Part shown: positions 6,800 to 12,578 of the stretch, piece by piece
How positions within the stretch are numbered: the first letter of the stretch is position 1
Layout: every line of letters starts with the position of its first letter
IMG/VR virus record: IMGVR_UViG_3300021964_000184
Span: 1-38,755 of that record
Source of the DNA: a virus
Direction: 5' to 3' (one strand)
Length of the DNA stretch: 38,755 nt
Translations under genes and position numbers: made by a program
Notes under the pieces: model-generated
Databases searched by the model: none
Seen by the model: only the letters and a program-made list of their open reading frames with translations
Told to the model about the DNA's origin: nothing

Positions 6800-7353
6800 T
6801 CTAAGTTCCTAAACATTAAACCTCTATTGCGAACAAATGCCTTTTTAGGGTTGTATATATTCATAGTACTAGACTCCCTTAGCTCCTCTGTCCACGTATC
6901 TTCGTATGATAGTCCATAATCAAATAAGGTGTCTATCCAATACTGTCTTTCCTGGCAGTTAACATGGTGGTGCCCCGGCCATCCTGGAGGTGCATACGTT
7001 ATCATTACAGCCTTACACGCACGAAAGGCTTCAACATAGTTAGGAATAAACTCCTCATAGACGTGTTCTACAAATTCACAGCTCCAACCAATATCGTACT
7101 TCTGTTCAGTAATGTAAGGTCCATCACAAAAGTCATGTACTACAAACTTACTAGGATCAAACCGAGATACAGTGTAGTCCCCATCAATGCCTAAGCTCTC
7201 CATGCCATATGCCTGCGCTAGTTCTACCATTTTTCCAGGACCGCAGCCAATATCCAAAAAGCTTTTTGCGGAGAACTTATTTACGAAATATCGTAAAGCT
7301 CCTTTGTCTACGTGAGTTACTCCGCAGTGCCCACCTAAGTGATCTTCTAACAT
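6793..7353 (-). CDS. Class I SAM-dependent methyltransferase, 186 aa
   Basis: FLDIGCGPGKMVELA is a textbook SAM motif I, followed by GIDGDY (acidic ribose contact) and YDIGWSCEFVEHVYEE (motif with EH). The C-terminal part has YAPPGWPGHHHVNC and a Tyr/Trp-rich region, probably for substrate. It follows a leftward terminator with only a dozen bases between, and uses AAAGGAAAATAA as ribosome-binding site. It therefore depends on read-through or on a promoter I cannot see. It is distinct in sequence from the methyltransferase downstream, so the pair may act in sequence. Confidence 0.9.
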   Translation of the reverse strand: MLEDHLGGHCGVTHVDKGALRYFVNKFSAKSFLDIGCGPGKMVELAQAYGMESLGIDGDYTVSRFDPSKFVVHDFCDGPYITEQKYDIGWSCEFVEHVYEEFIPNYVEAFRACKAVMITYAPPGWPGHHHVNCQERQYWIDTLFDYGLSYEDTWTEELRESSTMNIYNPKKAFVRNRGLMFRNLEC

Positions 7354-7365
7354 TTATTTTCCTTT

Positions 7366-7396
7366 ATAAAAAGAAAGGAGCATTGCTGCTCCTTTC
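7366..7396 (-). terminator. Leftward rho-independent terminator
   Basis: A perfect 10-bp stem (7373-7382 with 7387-7396) and a four-base loop, followed on the minus strand by five T. It ends the transcript from 10713 after the MazG-like gene and limits read-through into the methyltransferase genes. Confidence 0.85.
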
Positions 7397-7452
7397 AGTC
7401 TGCAAGTCCCTGCAGCGGGTTATGGTCTTGCATCTCGCGCCATAAGCGAGGA

Positions 7453-7701
7453 CTACTCGTAGTCTGTTTGATTCATTTTTCTATGCCGCTTTAATATCGC
7501 TACATCAAGTTTGTCGGAATCTAAGTCGTATGCGTCTACAACTTCGTCGCACATTGCAATTACATCCCCCATCTCACTAATCAGGTTGTCTAGGTACTTC
7601 TTCTCAGATGTCCCATGTCTTATTACTTTAGAGCATGCTCGAACAAGTTCTCCACACTCTTCCATACAAATCACTAGTTTTGAAATTTTATCTAAGGCCA
7701 T
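7453..7701 (-). CDS. MazG-like nucleotide pyrophosphohydrolase, 82 aa
   Basis: All-alpha NTP-pyrophosphatase pattern: the first metal motif EECGELVRA (E-x-x-E), then EMGDVIAMCDEV (E-x-x-D) about 30 residues later. This family hydrolyses (d)NTPs or alarmone-like nucleotides to monophosphates. The length fits minimal phage members. It is the first of two MazG-like proteins here; the other is at 11056. Its ATG lies inside the last codons of the preceding small gene, and a terminator follows about 60 bases after its stop. Confidence 0.8.
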   Translation of the reverse strand: MALDKISKLVICMEECGELVRACSKVIRHGTSEKKYLDNLISEMGDVIAMCDEVVDAYDLDSDKLDVAILKRHRKMNQTDYE

Positions 7702-7868
7702 TCATCCCTTCTTAGTTCTATTTTTAATCTGTAATTGAGAAAACAGATATTGATGGATCTCCATACGACAACACCTATACTCTCTCGTTTATATTCTACA
7801 CAGGGCGTAATAAACAGTCTGTAGTCTTTTTTACTAACATAGGATTTCTCTAAATGATAATTAATCAT
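7692..7868 (-). CDS. Small basic protein, 58 aa, unknown function
   Basis: Fills what would otherwise be a 160-base gap. It starts in an ATGA overlap with the stop of the lipoprotein gene upstream, with GGAGAA just before, and ends inside the start of the MazG-like gene. The protein (MINYHLEKSYVSKKDYRLFI at the start) is basic and rich in Tyr, Arg, Ile and Val, with a beta-like centre (SIGVVVWRSINICFLNYRLK). No family is recognised. Perfect interlocking with both neighbours is the main evidence. Confidence 0.6.
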   Translation of the reverse strand: MINYHLEKSYVSKKDYRLFITPCVEYKRESIGVVVWRSINICFLNYRLKIELRRDEWP

Positions 7869-8338
7869 TCACTTTCTCCAAACGATAGTTTACTAAAAAT
7901 TCCCTGTTTTTTCACGGGTTCATTTAGTTTTTCTACGTCTCTATTTACTTCCTGTATCTCACTATTAGCTTCTTGTATACTAGAATTTGCATCCTTATAG
8001 TATCTTTCATACGAGGCGATAATTATCTTTTGTTGCTGAACATACGCTCTCAGATCTGATAGGTTCAAAGCAAGCTCTTGGTATCCTTGGTCTGTTAAAG
8101 CAAAGAAAACCACAGGCCTACCGTTAGTTGCTATTTTCTCTAACTTTTCTGTAAAATTTTCCTCTGTAAGTAACGTCCATTTTATGGGACGAAAAACTAA
8201 TACATCCGCTTCTGGTAATACCAGCTCGGGCATTTTTACCGGCTTTGCTGATATTTCTATTGGCGACGGAGGGTTACTACTACAGCTACTTAGTAGGAGT
8301 CCAAAGCCAAGGGCACTCGCTATTAAACTGTTTTGCAC
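7865..8338 (-). CDS. Outer-membrane lipoprotein, probable o-spanin-like partner
   Basis: Signal peptide with lipobox: a hydrophobic run ends in LLLSSC, with lipidation expected at Cys19. A globular middle domain follows, then a coiled-coil stretch near the C terminus (NSSIQEANSEIQEVNRDVEK). Its start lies within the preceding gene, overlapping by 53 bases in another frame. That gene encodes a membrane-anchored coiled-coil protein. Overlapping genes for an inner-membrane coiled coil and an outer-membrane lipoprotein are characteristic of Rz/Rz1 spanins. It is larger than classical Rz1, so the role is a well-supported guess. Confidence 0.65.
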   Translation of the reverse strand: MQNSLIASALGFGLLLSSCSSNPPSPIEISAKPVKMPELVLPEADVLVFRPIKWTLLTEENFTEKLEKIATNGRPVVFFALTDQGYQELALNLSDLRAYVQQQKIIIASYERYYKDANSSIQEANSEIQEVNRDVEKLNEPVKKQGIFSKLSFGESE

Positions 8339-8735
8339 TAGTTGCTCCTTTCTCTTGTTCTGTTAGCTCAGAACCTGACAGTAATTCAAAACATCTTCCT
8401 GCTTTTATAGATGCTCTATTTATAATAGGCTCAACTAATCCTGGCTTAGAGACAGCAAGATTACTTAGATCATGCTTAGCCAGCTTTTTAGAAAGAACAC
8501 TATTCTGAGACCTAGTTTTTGCAAAATCAGTATTTACTCGACTAAGCTCCTCGTTAACTTTTTCCATACTTTCTTGTAATACTTTAACAGTTTCTTCACT
8601 AGTCTGTATAGCTACTTCTAATTTTGAGTTATTATCTGTCAGAACCTTTATAGTTTCTTGAGAACTATTATAGTACCAGTAAAATGCCCCTGAAGTTAGA
8701 GCTGTTGTTATGAAAAATATCCCAGTTAGATTCAT
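8286..8735 (-). CDS. Membrane-anchored coiled-coil protein, probable i-spanin-like
   Basis: Residues 4-23 form one transmembrane helix (GIFFITTALTSGAFYWYY). A long heptad-like coiled coil spans about residues 30-90. The C-terminal domain contains two Cys and a conserved-looking block (AGRCFELLSGSELTEQEKG). N-in/C-out topology with a periplasmic coil is the pattern of i-spanins, which fuse inner and outer membranes at lysis. The overlapping lipoprotein gene supports this. It overlaps the upstream glycosyltransferase by four bases. Confidence 0.65.
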   Translation of the reverse strand: MNLTGIFFITTALTSGAFYWYYNSSQETIKVLTDNNSKLEVAIQTSEETVKVLQESMEKVNEELSRVNTDFAKTRSQNSVLSKKLAKHDLSNLAVSKPGLVEPIINRASIKAGRCFELLSGSELTEQEKGATSAKQFNSECPWLWTPTK

Positions 8736-9391
8736 GCTATTCTCCTACCAAGAGCCTCGTTCTTGAAGTAAGTCCAAGCAGCTACTAGGTCTTTTCTATC
8801 GTGATCTCTGTGCTTTATTCCTTTAGGTAGTGCCCATGAAGGTTTCCAGGGCTGAGTTTCCATCTTGGTAAAGTGTAAATGCCAAATCTCGCTAATCGGG
8901 AGTCCTTCTCCATCTAAGCAGTTCCACCTAGGATCCATAGGCTGAGCTAATGAACACATTTGTCGATAGATTTCATTTCCGTAGTTTGGTCTCTCTCGTA
9001 TTTCTGATACAGGAAGTAAGTACTCTTTCATCCTTGCATTATCAAATACAATTACACACGTTCTATCAGTACGACAGGCTAAAGGAGCACCCTTCAAGTC
9101 CATAGTAAATAGTTCGTTTATGTCTCGAAAGTTTAGCTGATCTACATCCATATAGATCGCTCTACCTTCGAAGTTACAGACTTCTGGTATAGCCCATCTT
9201 AAGTTTGTAAACGGCGTCCACCAAGTTTGATCCTTAAATCGTCCAAAAGGATTATCAGACTCGTCTGTATTCCTCATAAAGTGTATATCTAAAGGAAATG
9301 AGGTATGTAGATTCAAAGAATAACTAAGAGCTAATTCAGCTTCTGTATCTTCCCCGTTCTTCGAGGTACCTACAAAAATCTTAATCGCCAT
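8732..9391 (-). CDS. GT-A type glycosyltransferase, 219 aa
   Basis: The start AIKIFVGTSKN followed by a central GRAIYMDVDQLNFRDINELF gives the DxD metal/nucleotide-sugar motif in the context used by family 8-like transferases. A WHLHFTKMETQPWKPSW region resembles the late H-x-x-G/K-PW segment of those enzymes. It probably transfers a sugar from a nucleotide sugar to an unknown acceptor. It lies between spanin-like genes and a coiled-coil gene, with small overlaps on both sides. Confidence 0.75.
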   Translation of the reverse strand: MAIKIFVGTSKNGEDTEAELALSYSLNLHTSFPLDIHFMRNTDESDNPFGRFKDQTWWTPFTNLRWAIPEVCNFEGRAIYMDVDQLNFRDINELFTMDLKGAPLACRTDRTCVIVFDNARMKEYLLPVSEIRERPNYGNEIYRQMCSLAQPMDPRWNCLDGEGLPISEIWHLHFTKMETQPWKPSWALPKGIKHRDHDRKDLVAAWTYFKNEALGRRIA

Positions 9392-9605
9392 CGTAGTTTA
9401 ATTCTGTCATTGATTGTTGCTTTAGCTTTTGATCCCAGTGGGAGTCTAAAAGCTCACGATACTTTTGTTTGTATTCGTTGTTATCTACCGCCTCTCTGTA
9501 CTTTTGTTTGTATAATATCAACTCTTCCTCAAGAGTTTCTATAAGACTATCAGCTATTGCTAGTTGACTCTGTAGTTCCATTACAGTCTTATGTATTCCA
9601 GTCAT
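9381..9605 (-). CDS. Small coiled-coil protein with an internal duplication, 74 aa
   Basis: Almost wholly helical and charged, with a strong coiled-coil pattern. It contains a near repeat, YKQKYREAVDNNE and then YKQKYRELLDS, that is also visible in the DNA. There is no membrane segment or known domain. It overlaps the transferase gene downstream by 11 bases and touches the bS21 gene upstream at one base, so the three are translated as a unit. Confidence 0.7.
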   Translation of the reverse strand: MTGIHKTVMELQSQLAIADSLIETLEEELILYKQKYREAVDNNEYKQKYRELLDSHWDQKLKQQSMTELNYDGD

Positions 9606-9805
9606 TAGTATTTATCCTTTTTGAGGTTCATTTCTTTCTGTTTTCTTTTAGAACGAAGAGTTCCTTCCATCTTCTTCCTTCTTCTACGTTCACTAGGTTT
9701 TTCATAGTACTGCTTACTTCTATATATTTCTAGTTTATTGTCTTCGTGCAGTTGTCTTTTTAGTTTAGACAATGCTCTTCCAACGTTAGTTCCTTTTACT
9801 TGCAA
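9605..9805 (-). CDS. rpsU: Phage-encoded ribosomal protein bS21
   Basis: The 66-residue protein follows the bS21 plan: an N-terminal part with ALSKLKRQLHEDNKLEIYRS, then the signature KQYYEKPSERRRRKK and a Lys/Arg-rich C-terminal helix. Host bS21 sits near the 3' end of 16S rRNA by the anti-Shine-Dalgarno site and helps choose mRNAs. Viral bS21 homologues are known from aquatic phages and are thought to replace or add to the host protein. The length matches the family. It lies within the early-looking leftward operon that starts at 10687. Confidence 0.85.
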   Translation of the reverse strand: MQVKGTNVGRALSKLKRQLHEDNKLEIYRSKQYYEKPSERRRRKKMEGTLRSKRKQKEMNLKKDKY

Positions 9806-9807
9806 AC

Positions 9808-10278
9808 TTATTCCTTGTAAAAAATATGGTCATCAATTTGTACAACCCTATTTAATGATTTTTTCCAGTACGGTGATACCGTAACGCTATGATAGTGAGT
9901 GCTGCCCTGAGTTAAGTTTCTAGTGTCACGGTCAAGCATTTGTTGCGCAATTTTTATAGATTTAATCCAAGATTGAGTATCTGTAGGCGCATCAGACCTT
10001 CCGTCACAATACCAGCTAAACTGACATTTATTAATTAGTATTTTCCCAAAATGTTGCTTAGCTTGCTTAGTTACAGAGCAGACTGTGCTAGGATACTTGG
10101 TACTTTTTACTCTATTAAGTACTACCTCGGCTACAGCTTCTTTGCCCAAGTCTGATTGATTTCTTGCTTCAAAGTATATATTCTGCGCTAAGCATACTAT
10201 ATCCTCCATCTTGGAAGCATATATCTCAGAGTGAGATATAGAAGGAATTAAGAGACTCAATAGCAGAAGTCTTTTCAT
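9808..10278 (-). CDS. Secreted SleB/CwlJ-type cell-wall hydrolase
   Basis: An N-terminal signal peptide (MKRLLLLSLLIPSISHS) is followed by a Hydrolase_2/SleB domain: CLAQNIYFEARNQSDLGKEA with the catalytic-type Glu, then VAEVVLNRVKS, the CQFSWYCDG block and STHYHSVTVSPYW. These enzymes cut peptidoglycan glycan strands. Export by the Sec route would place it in the periplasm before lysis. A T4-type lysozyme gene also occurs at 14379, so this phage has two wall hydrolases. It overlaps the gene upstream by an ATGA junction. Confidence 0.85.
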   Translation of the reverse strand: MKRLLLLSLLIPSISHSEIYASKMEDIVCLAQNIYFEARNQSDLGKEAVAEVVLNRVKSTKYPSTVCSVTKQAKQHFGKILINKCQFSWYCDGRSDAPTDTQSWIKSIKIAQQMLDRDTRNLTQGSTHYHSVTVSPYWKKSLNRVVQIDDHIFYKE

Positions 10279-10520
10279 GTTTCGTTCTGTAAATTTTCCA
10301 TCAATTTCGATAGCCTATTTGCTACCCCCATATCATTGTCTACCATAACTTCTATGAACTTGATTACCCAAGCAAAGTCATACACAAATTGAGGGTTTGA
10401 GGTGTCTATACCGATCTCACTAGCATGTTGTGCTAGTTCTACTGATAAACACTCTGCAAACTCTTTAGCTTTTTGCACTCTCGTATGATATTCTCCTGTA
10501 AATTCTACTACGTCTCCCAT
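10275..10520 (-). CDS. Helical acidic protein, 81 aa, unknown function
   Basis: Second gene of the leftward operon, two bases after the SANT/HTH gene, with GGATAG-type spacing before its ATG. The sequence is largely helical with an acidic N terminus (MGDVVEFTGEYH) and an amphipathic segment (FAWVIKFIEVMVDNDMG). No domain is recognised. Proteins of this type occur next to early operons in marine T4-like phages, but I cannot assign a role. Confidence 0.7.
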   Translation of the reverse strand: MGDVVEFTGEYHTRVQKAKEFAECLSVELAQHASEIGIDTSNPQFVYDFAWVIKFIEVMVDNDMGVANRLSKLMENLQNET

Positions 10521-10522
10521 AT

Positions 10523-10687
10523 CTATCCTCTTCGTGTACTGTTAAATGTCCAGCCCCTTTTTCTTAGATACTTAACCTGAGATCTTACAGAGTCAGGGCT
10601 TCTATTCAGTTTTAATGCACACTCTTGCACTGAGAGTTTACCATAGTTCAGTTTTAGCCAACTTCTCTCTTTGTGCGTCCAATTCAT
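10523..10687 (-). CDS. Small SANT/HTH DNA-binding protein, 54 aa
   Basis: First gene of the leftward operon, with AGGAGAG eight bases before its ATG. The protein starts MNWTHKERSWLKLNYGKLS and continues with VQECALKLNRSPDSVRSQVK, a GcrA/SANT-like helix-turn-helix: a Trp at the start, acidic/basic helix 1, A-x-x-L-x-R-S in the turn and a recognition helix with S-V-R-x-Q. It sits immediately beside a divergent promoter region with an inverted repeat, so it is a good candidate regulator of that region. No effector domain is present. Confidence 0.7.
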   Translation of the reverse strand: MNWTHKERSWLKLNYGKLSVQECALKLNRSPDSVRSQVKYLRKRGWTFNSTRRG

Positions 10688-10712
10688 GCTGGTACTCTCC
10701 TAGGATTTGACT

Positions 10713-10741
10713 ATTATCCCATAGTTAACAACAAATGTCAA
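10713..10741 (-). promoter_or_regulatory. Leftward promoter of the bS21/spanin operon
   Basis: On the minus strand: TTGACA (10741-10736), a 17-base spacer and GATAAT (10718-10713). The expected start of transcription is about 20 bases before the ATG of the SANT/HTH gene. It faces away from the rightward promoter at 10796. Confidence 0.9.
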
Positions 10742-10750
10742 GTACTTTTT

Positions 10751-10783
10751 TGAGGTTGGTTAAGTATTCACGTAGTAACCTCA
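10751..10783. repeat. Inverted repeat between divergent promoters, possible operator
   Basis: TGAGGTT (10751-10757) and its exact complement AACCTCA (10777-10783) lie 19 bases apart, between the -35 boxes of the divergent promoters. The placement would let one dimeric regulator affect both. The binding protein is unknown; the adjacent SANT/HTH protein is a candidate. Confidence 0.5.
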
Positions 10784-10795
10784 GAAAAAAATTAC

Positions 10796-10824
10796 TTGAC
10801 TTTTTAGTTTATTTATGGGACAAT
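10796..10824 (+). promoter_or_regulatory. Rightward promoter of a tiny transcription unit
   Basis: TTGACT (10796-10801), a 17-base spacer and GACAAT (10819-10824). Only a 30-codon frame and a terminator lie between it and the next promoter at 10991. Confidence 0.85.
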
Positions 10825-10858
10825 ATAACTCGTTGTAATTAATATTTTTGTGGACAGC

Positions 10859-10951
10859 ATGACTGTTCGGGTGGGCAGGTCGTATAGAGTGCTCTACACT
10901 CCACTGACGGAGTATTCTGTACATGGGTATCAAAAAGAAGGCCTGCCCTAA
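10859..10951 (+). CDS. 30-aa peptide or small RNA with its own promoter and terminator
   Basis: The only open frame between the promoter at 10796 and the terminator at 10941. ATG at 10859, TAA inside the terminator loop. The 30-residue peptide (MTVRVGRSYRVLYTPLTEYS at the start) is basic and Tyr-rich. The ribosome-binding site is weak (GTGGAC). The unit could instead be a regulatory RNA: an upstream GGGCAGG at 10873-10879 can pair with CCTGCCC at 10942-10948, which would open the terminator stem. ACTCC/GGAGT also forms a local hairpin. Both readings are possible. Confidence 0.45.
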   Translation: MTVRVGRSYRVLYTPLTEYSVHGYQKEGLP

Positions 10952-10971
10952 AAAGCAGGCTTTTCTTTTTT
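10938..10971 (+). terminator. Rho-independent terminator of the tiny unit
   Basis: GCCTGC (10941-10946) pairs with GCAGGC (10955-10960), extended by A-T/G-U pairs, and is followed by TTTTCTTTTTT. The 5' half is also complementary to GGGCAGG near 10873, so the hairpin may be conditional. Confidence 0.85.
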
Positions 10972-10990
10972 AGCATATGGTAAATTATTC

Positions 10991-11019
10991 TTGACTTTTT
11001 ATTTCATATACTGTACAAT
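10991..11019 (+). promoter_or_regulatory. Promoter for the 11056-14028 gene run
   Basis: TTGACT (10991-10996), a 17-base spacer and TACAAT (11014-11019), preceded by ATTC. The first ATG is at 11056. Confidence 0.9.
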
Positions 11020-11055
11020 GTGTATCTTATTAAATAAAAATGGGAAAAGAATCAT

Positions 11056-11361
11056 ATGGCGAGCCTAGCGTATTATTTATCAAACGTGCGACAGTGGCAT
11101 AAGGAGCGAAACCTAATTGACGGCAGTACCGATAAAGATCAGGTTTTAAAGCTAATGCAAGAACTCGGAGAGCTTAGCGATAGCGTCTGCAAGCAAAAAG
11201 ATATACGAGACGATGTCGGAGATATTTTAGTTATCCTTATCAATATTATTACCAGAAACGATATAACTCTACAGGATTGTCTATCTGTAGCTTGGAACGA
11301 TATTAAGGATAGAAAAGGTAAGATGATTGACGGTATTTTTGTAAAGGAAGCAGATCTTTGA
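11056..11361 (+). CDS. MazG-like nucleotide pyrophosphohydrolase, 101 aa
   Basis: Helical protein with the paired metal-binding motifs of the all-alpha NTP pyrophosphatase family: LMQELGELSDSVCK (E-x-x-E) and IRDDVGDILVILINI (D/E-x-x-D). It likely removes unwanted (d)NTPs or signalling nucleotides. It starts the main rightward block and overlaps the next nucleotide-pool gene by four bases, which supports a shared role. It is longer than and different from the MazG-like protein at 7453. Confidence 0.85.
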   Translation: MASLAYYLSNVRQWHKERNLIDGSTDKDQVLKLMQELGELSDSVCKQKDIRDDVGDILVILINIITRNDITLQDCLSVAWNDIKDRKGKMIDGIFVKEADL

Positions 11362-11756
11362 CAGGAAAAAAGTATGATGGAGAGAAGCCGCAAATGTACT
11401 TGCTTCCTCCAAAAGCTATAACAGAAGTAGCGAAAGTACTAACCTTTGGAGCTTCTAAGTATGGACCTGACAACTGGAGAAGGTTAGATGATCTACAAAA
11501 TAGGTACAGCAGTGCTGCTATGCGGCATATTTTTGCTCACATCGACGGTAGTGTACTAGACGAAGAAAGTGACTTATCACATTTAGCACATGCTATTTGT
11601 TGTTTATTATTCAAATTGGAGATAGAGTTAGAGAATGGCAAGAGTAAAGAAGAAAGACTACGAGAAGTTAACAGACTCCAATATTCAGCGAGTTATAGAT
11701 ATGATGGCCACGTCTACTACGGAGACGAAGCCGATAACGAAGAAAGAGGCGTGTGA
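11358..11756 (+). CDS. DUF5664-type protein (dATP/dGTP diphosphohydrolase N-terminal-like)
   Basis: Matches the DUF5664 pattern: KKYDGEKPQMYLLPP, then AKVLTFGASKYGPDNWRR, MRHIFAHIDG and ESDLSHLAHAICCLLF. The conserved His and Asp/Glu residues resemble HD/MazG-type nucleotide hydrolases, and the family is now linked to purine dNTP diphosphohydrolases. The start is TTG, seven bases after AGGAAG, overlapping the previous stop. The last 40 residues lie in a 122-base overlap with the next gene and look less conserved. Confidence 0.8.
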   Translation: MTGKKYDGEKPQMYLLPPKAITEVAKVLTFGASKYGPDNWRRLDDLQNRYSSAAMRHIFAHIDGSVLDEESDLSHLAHAICCLLFKLEIELENGKSKEERLREVNRLQYSASYRYDGHVYYGDEADNEERGV

Positions 11757-12321
11757 GCTTTTAAACATATCTTATAATACTAAGCGATTAAGCACTATTA
11801 TTGAAGAGTTTAAAGACAGAAAAGAATTTACCGCTAAAAGAAAGGCGCAAAACAGAGGCAAGCCCGCATCTGATTTCGAAATAAAAACAGTAGCAGAAAA
11901 CTATTTAGAGGGCAGCCCTATCTCCGAGATAGCTAAAATGCTGTTTAGATCACCTGCTTTTGTAAAAAACATCGTAGATACCATAGGAATTCCTTCTAAA
12001 AGAAATGCCGAAGACTTAGAGATAGGTCTGCTGCCTGAGGAGTGCGTAGCAGAAGAGTTCTCTGCAGGAGAGATAGTATGGAGCTCGCAGTATAATTCTG
12101 CAGCTAAAATAGTGCAGGAGGATACTAGTATGGACTATGAAACTAAGTACGGGTCAAAGTGTTACAGAATCTATGTAATGGAACCTTTAGTGCATAATCC
12201 TGAGAGTTACTTTGGAGATGTAAGAGGCGGCTTTAACGCAGCACAATGTGCTCATGACTTAGGCAAACTAGAGCATCTAAGTAAGTATGGGCTCAACTTG
12301 GGCCGATTGGAAGATGTATGA
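11635..12321 (+). CDS. Putative DNA-binding protein with HTH segments, 228 aa
   Basis: A basic N terminus (MARVKKKDYEKLT) precedes a helix-turn-helix-like segment (KKEACELLNISYNTKRLSTI). A second such region is SPISEIAKMLFRSPAFVKNI. The C-terminal half is an unknown alpha/beta domain. The start at 11635 gives an unusual 122-base overlap with the upstream gene. A Met at about 11701 would shorten the overlap but would cut into the basic region that looks genuine. Probable role: regulator or DNA-structure protein. Confidence 0.65.
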   Translation: MARVKKKDYEKLTDSNIQRVIDMMATSTTETKPITKKEACELLNISYNTKRLSTIIEEFKDRKEFTAKRKAQNRGKPASDFEIKTVAENYLEGSPISEIAKMLFRSPAFVKNIVDTIGIPSKRNAEDLEIGLLPEECVAEEFSAGEIVWSSQYNSAAKIVQEDTSMDYETKYGSKCYRIYVMEPLVHNPESYFGDVRGGFNAAQCAHDLGKLEHLSKYGLNLGRLEDV

Positions 12322-12578
12322 GTCTAGTAGAGCAGTTCCTGTTTTACTATGTAGCTTTTTGTGTTTCGGGCGCATTAGTTTGCTATATAAGATTATTTCT
12401 TCCTTCCTGGCAGCTACTATCCACGGTATTAGGTAAAAAAGCGAGCCTGTTTTCTACGGCTATAGTATCTCTATCTTTTGTAGGTATTTGCTTGGTTTTA
12501 GGGCCGGGAATGCTATTTATACTTAAGGATAGAGAAAGTTTTATACAAAACTATGTCAAAAACTTTTTGGAAAAATAA
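12318..12578 (+). CDS. Small integral membrane protein with two or three helices, 86 aa
   Basis: Hydrophobic segments at about residues 6-27 and 44-68 indicate an inner-membrane hairpin with a short charged tail (KDRESFIQNYVKNF). It starts by ATGA overlap with the HTH gene and shares one base with the transferase gene. It could be a holin, but the neighbours are a regulator and a glycosyltransferase, so this is only a possibility. Confidence 0.65.
   Translation: MSLVEQFLFYYVAFCVSGALVCYIRLFLPSWQLLSTVLGKKASLFSTAIVSLSFVGICLVLGPGMLFILKDRESFIQNYVKNFLEK

Noticed and set aside
7395-7433. 12-codon leftward frame (MQDHNPLQGLAD) just before the terminator
   Set aside because: It has no convincing ribosome-binding site and is too short to support; the composition is gene-like, so it may deserve comparison in relatives.
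11635-11756. Sequencing error as cause of the long overlap
   Set aside because: Both frames stay open and plausible through the overlap and no single-base change would join them sensibly; it is treated as a true overlap.
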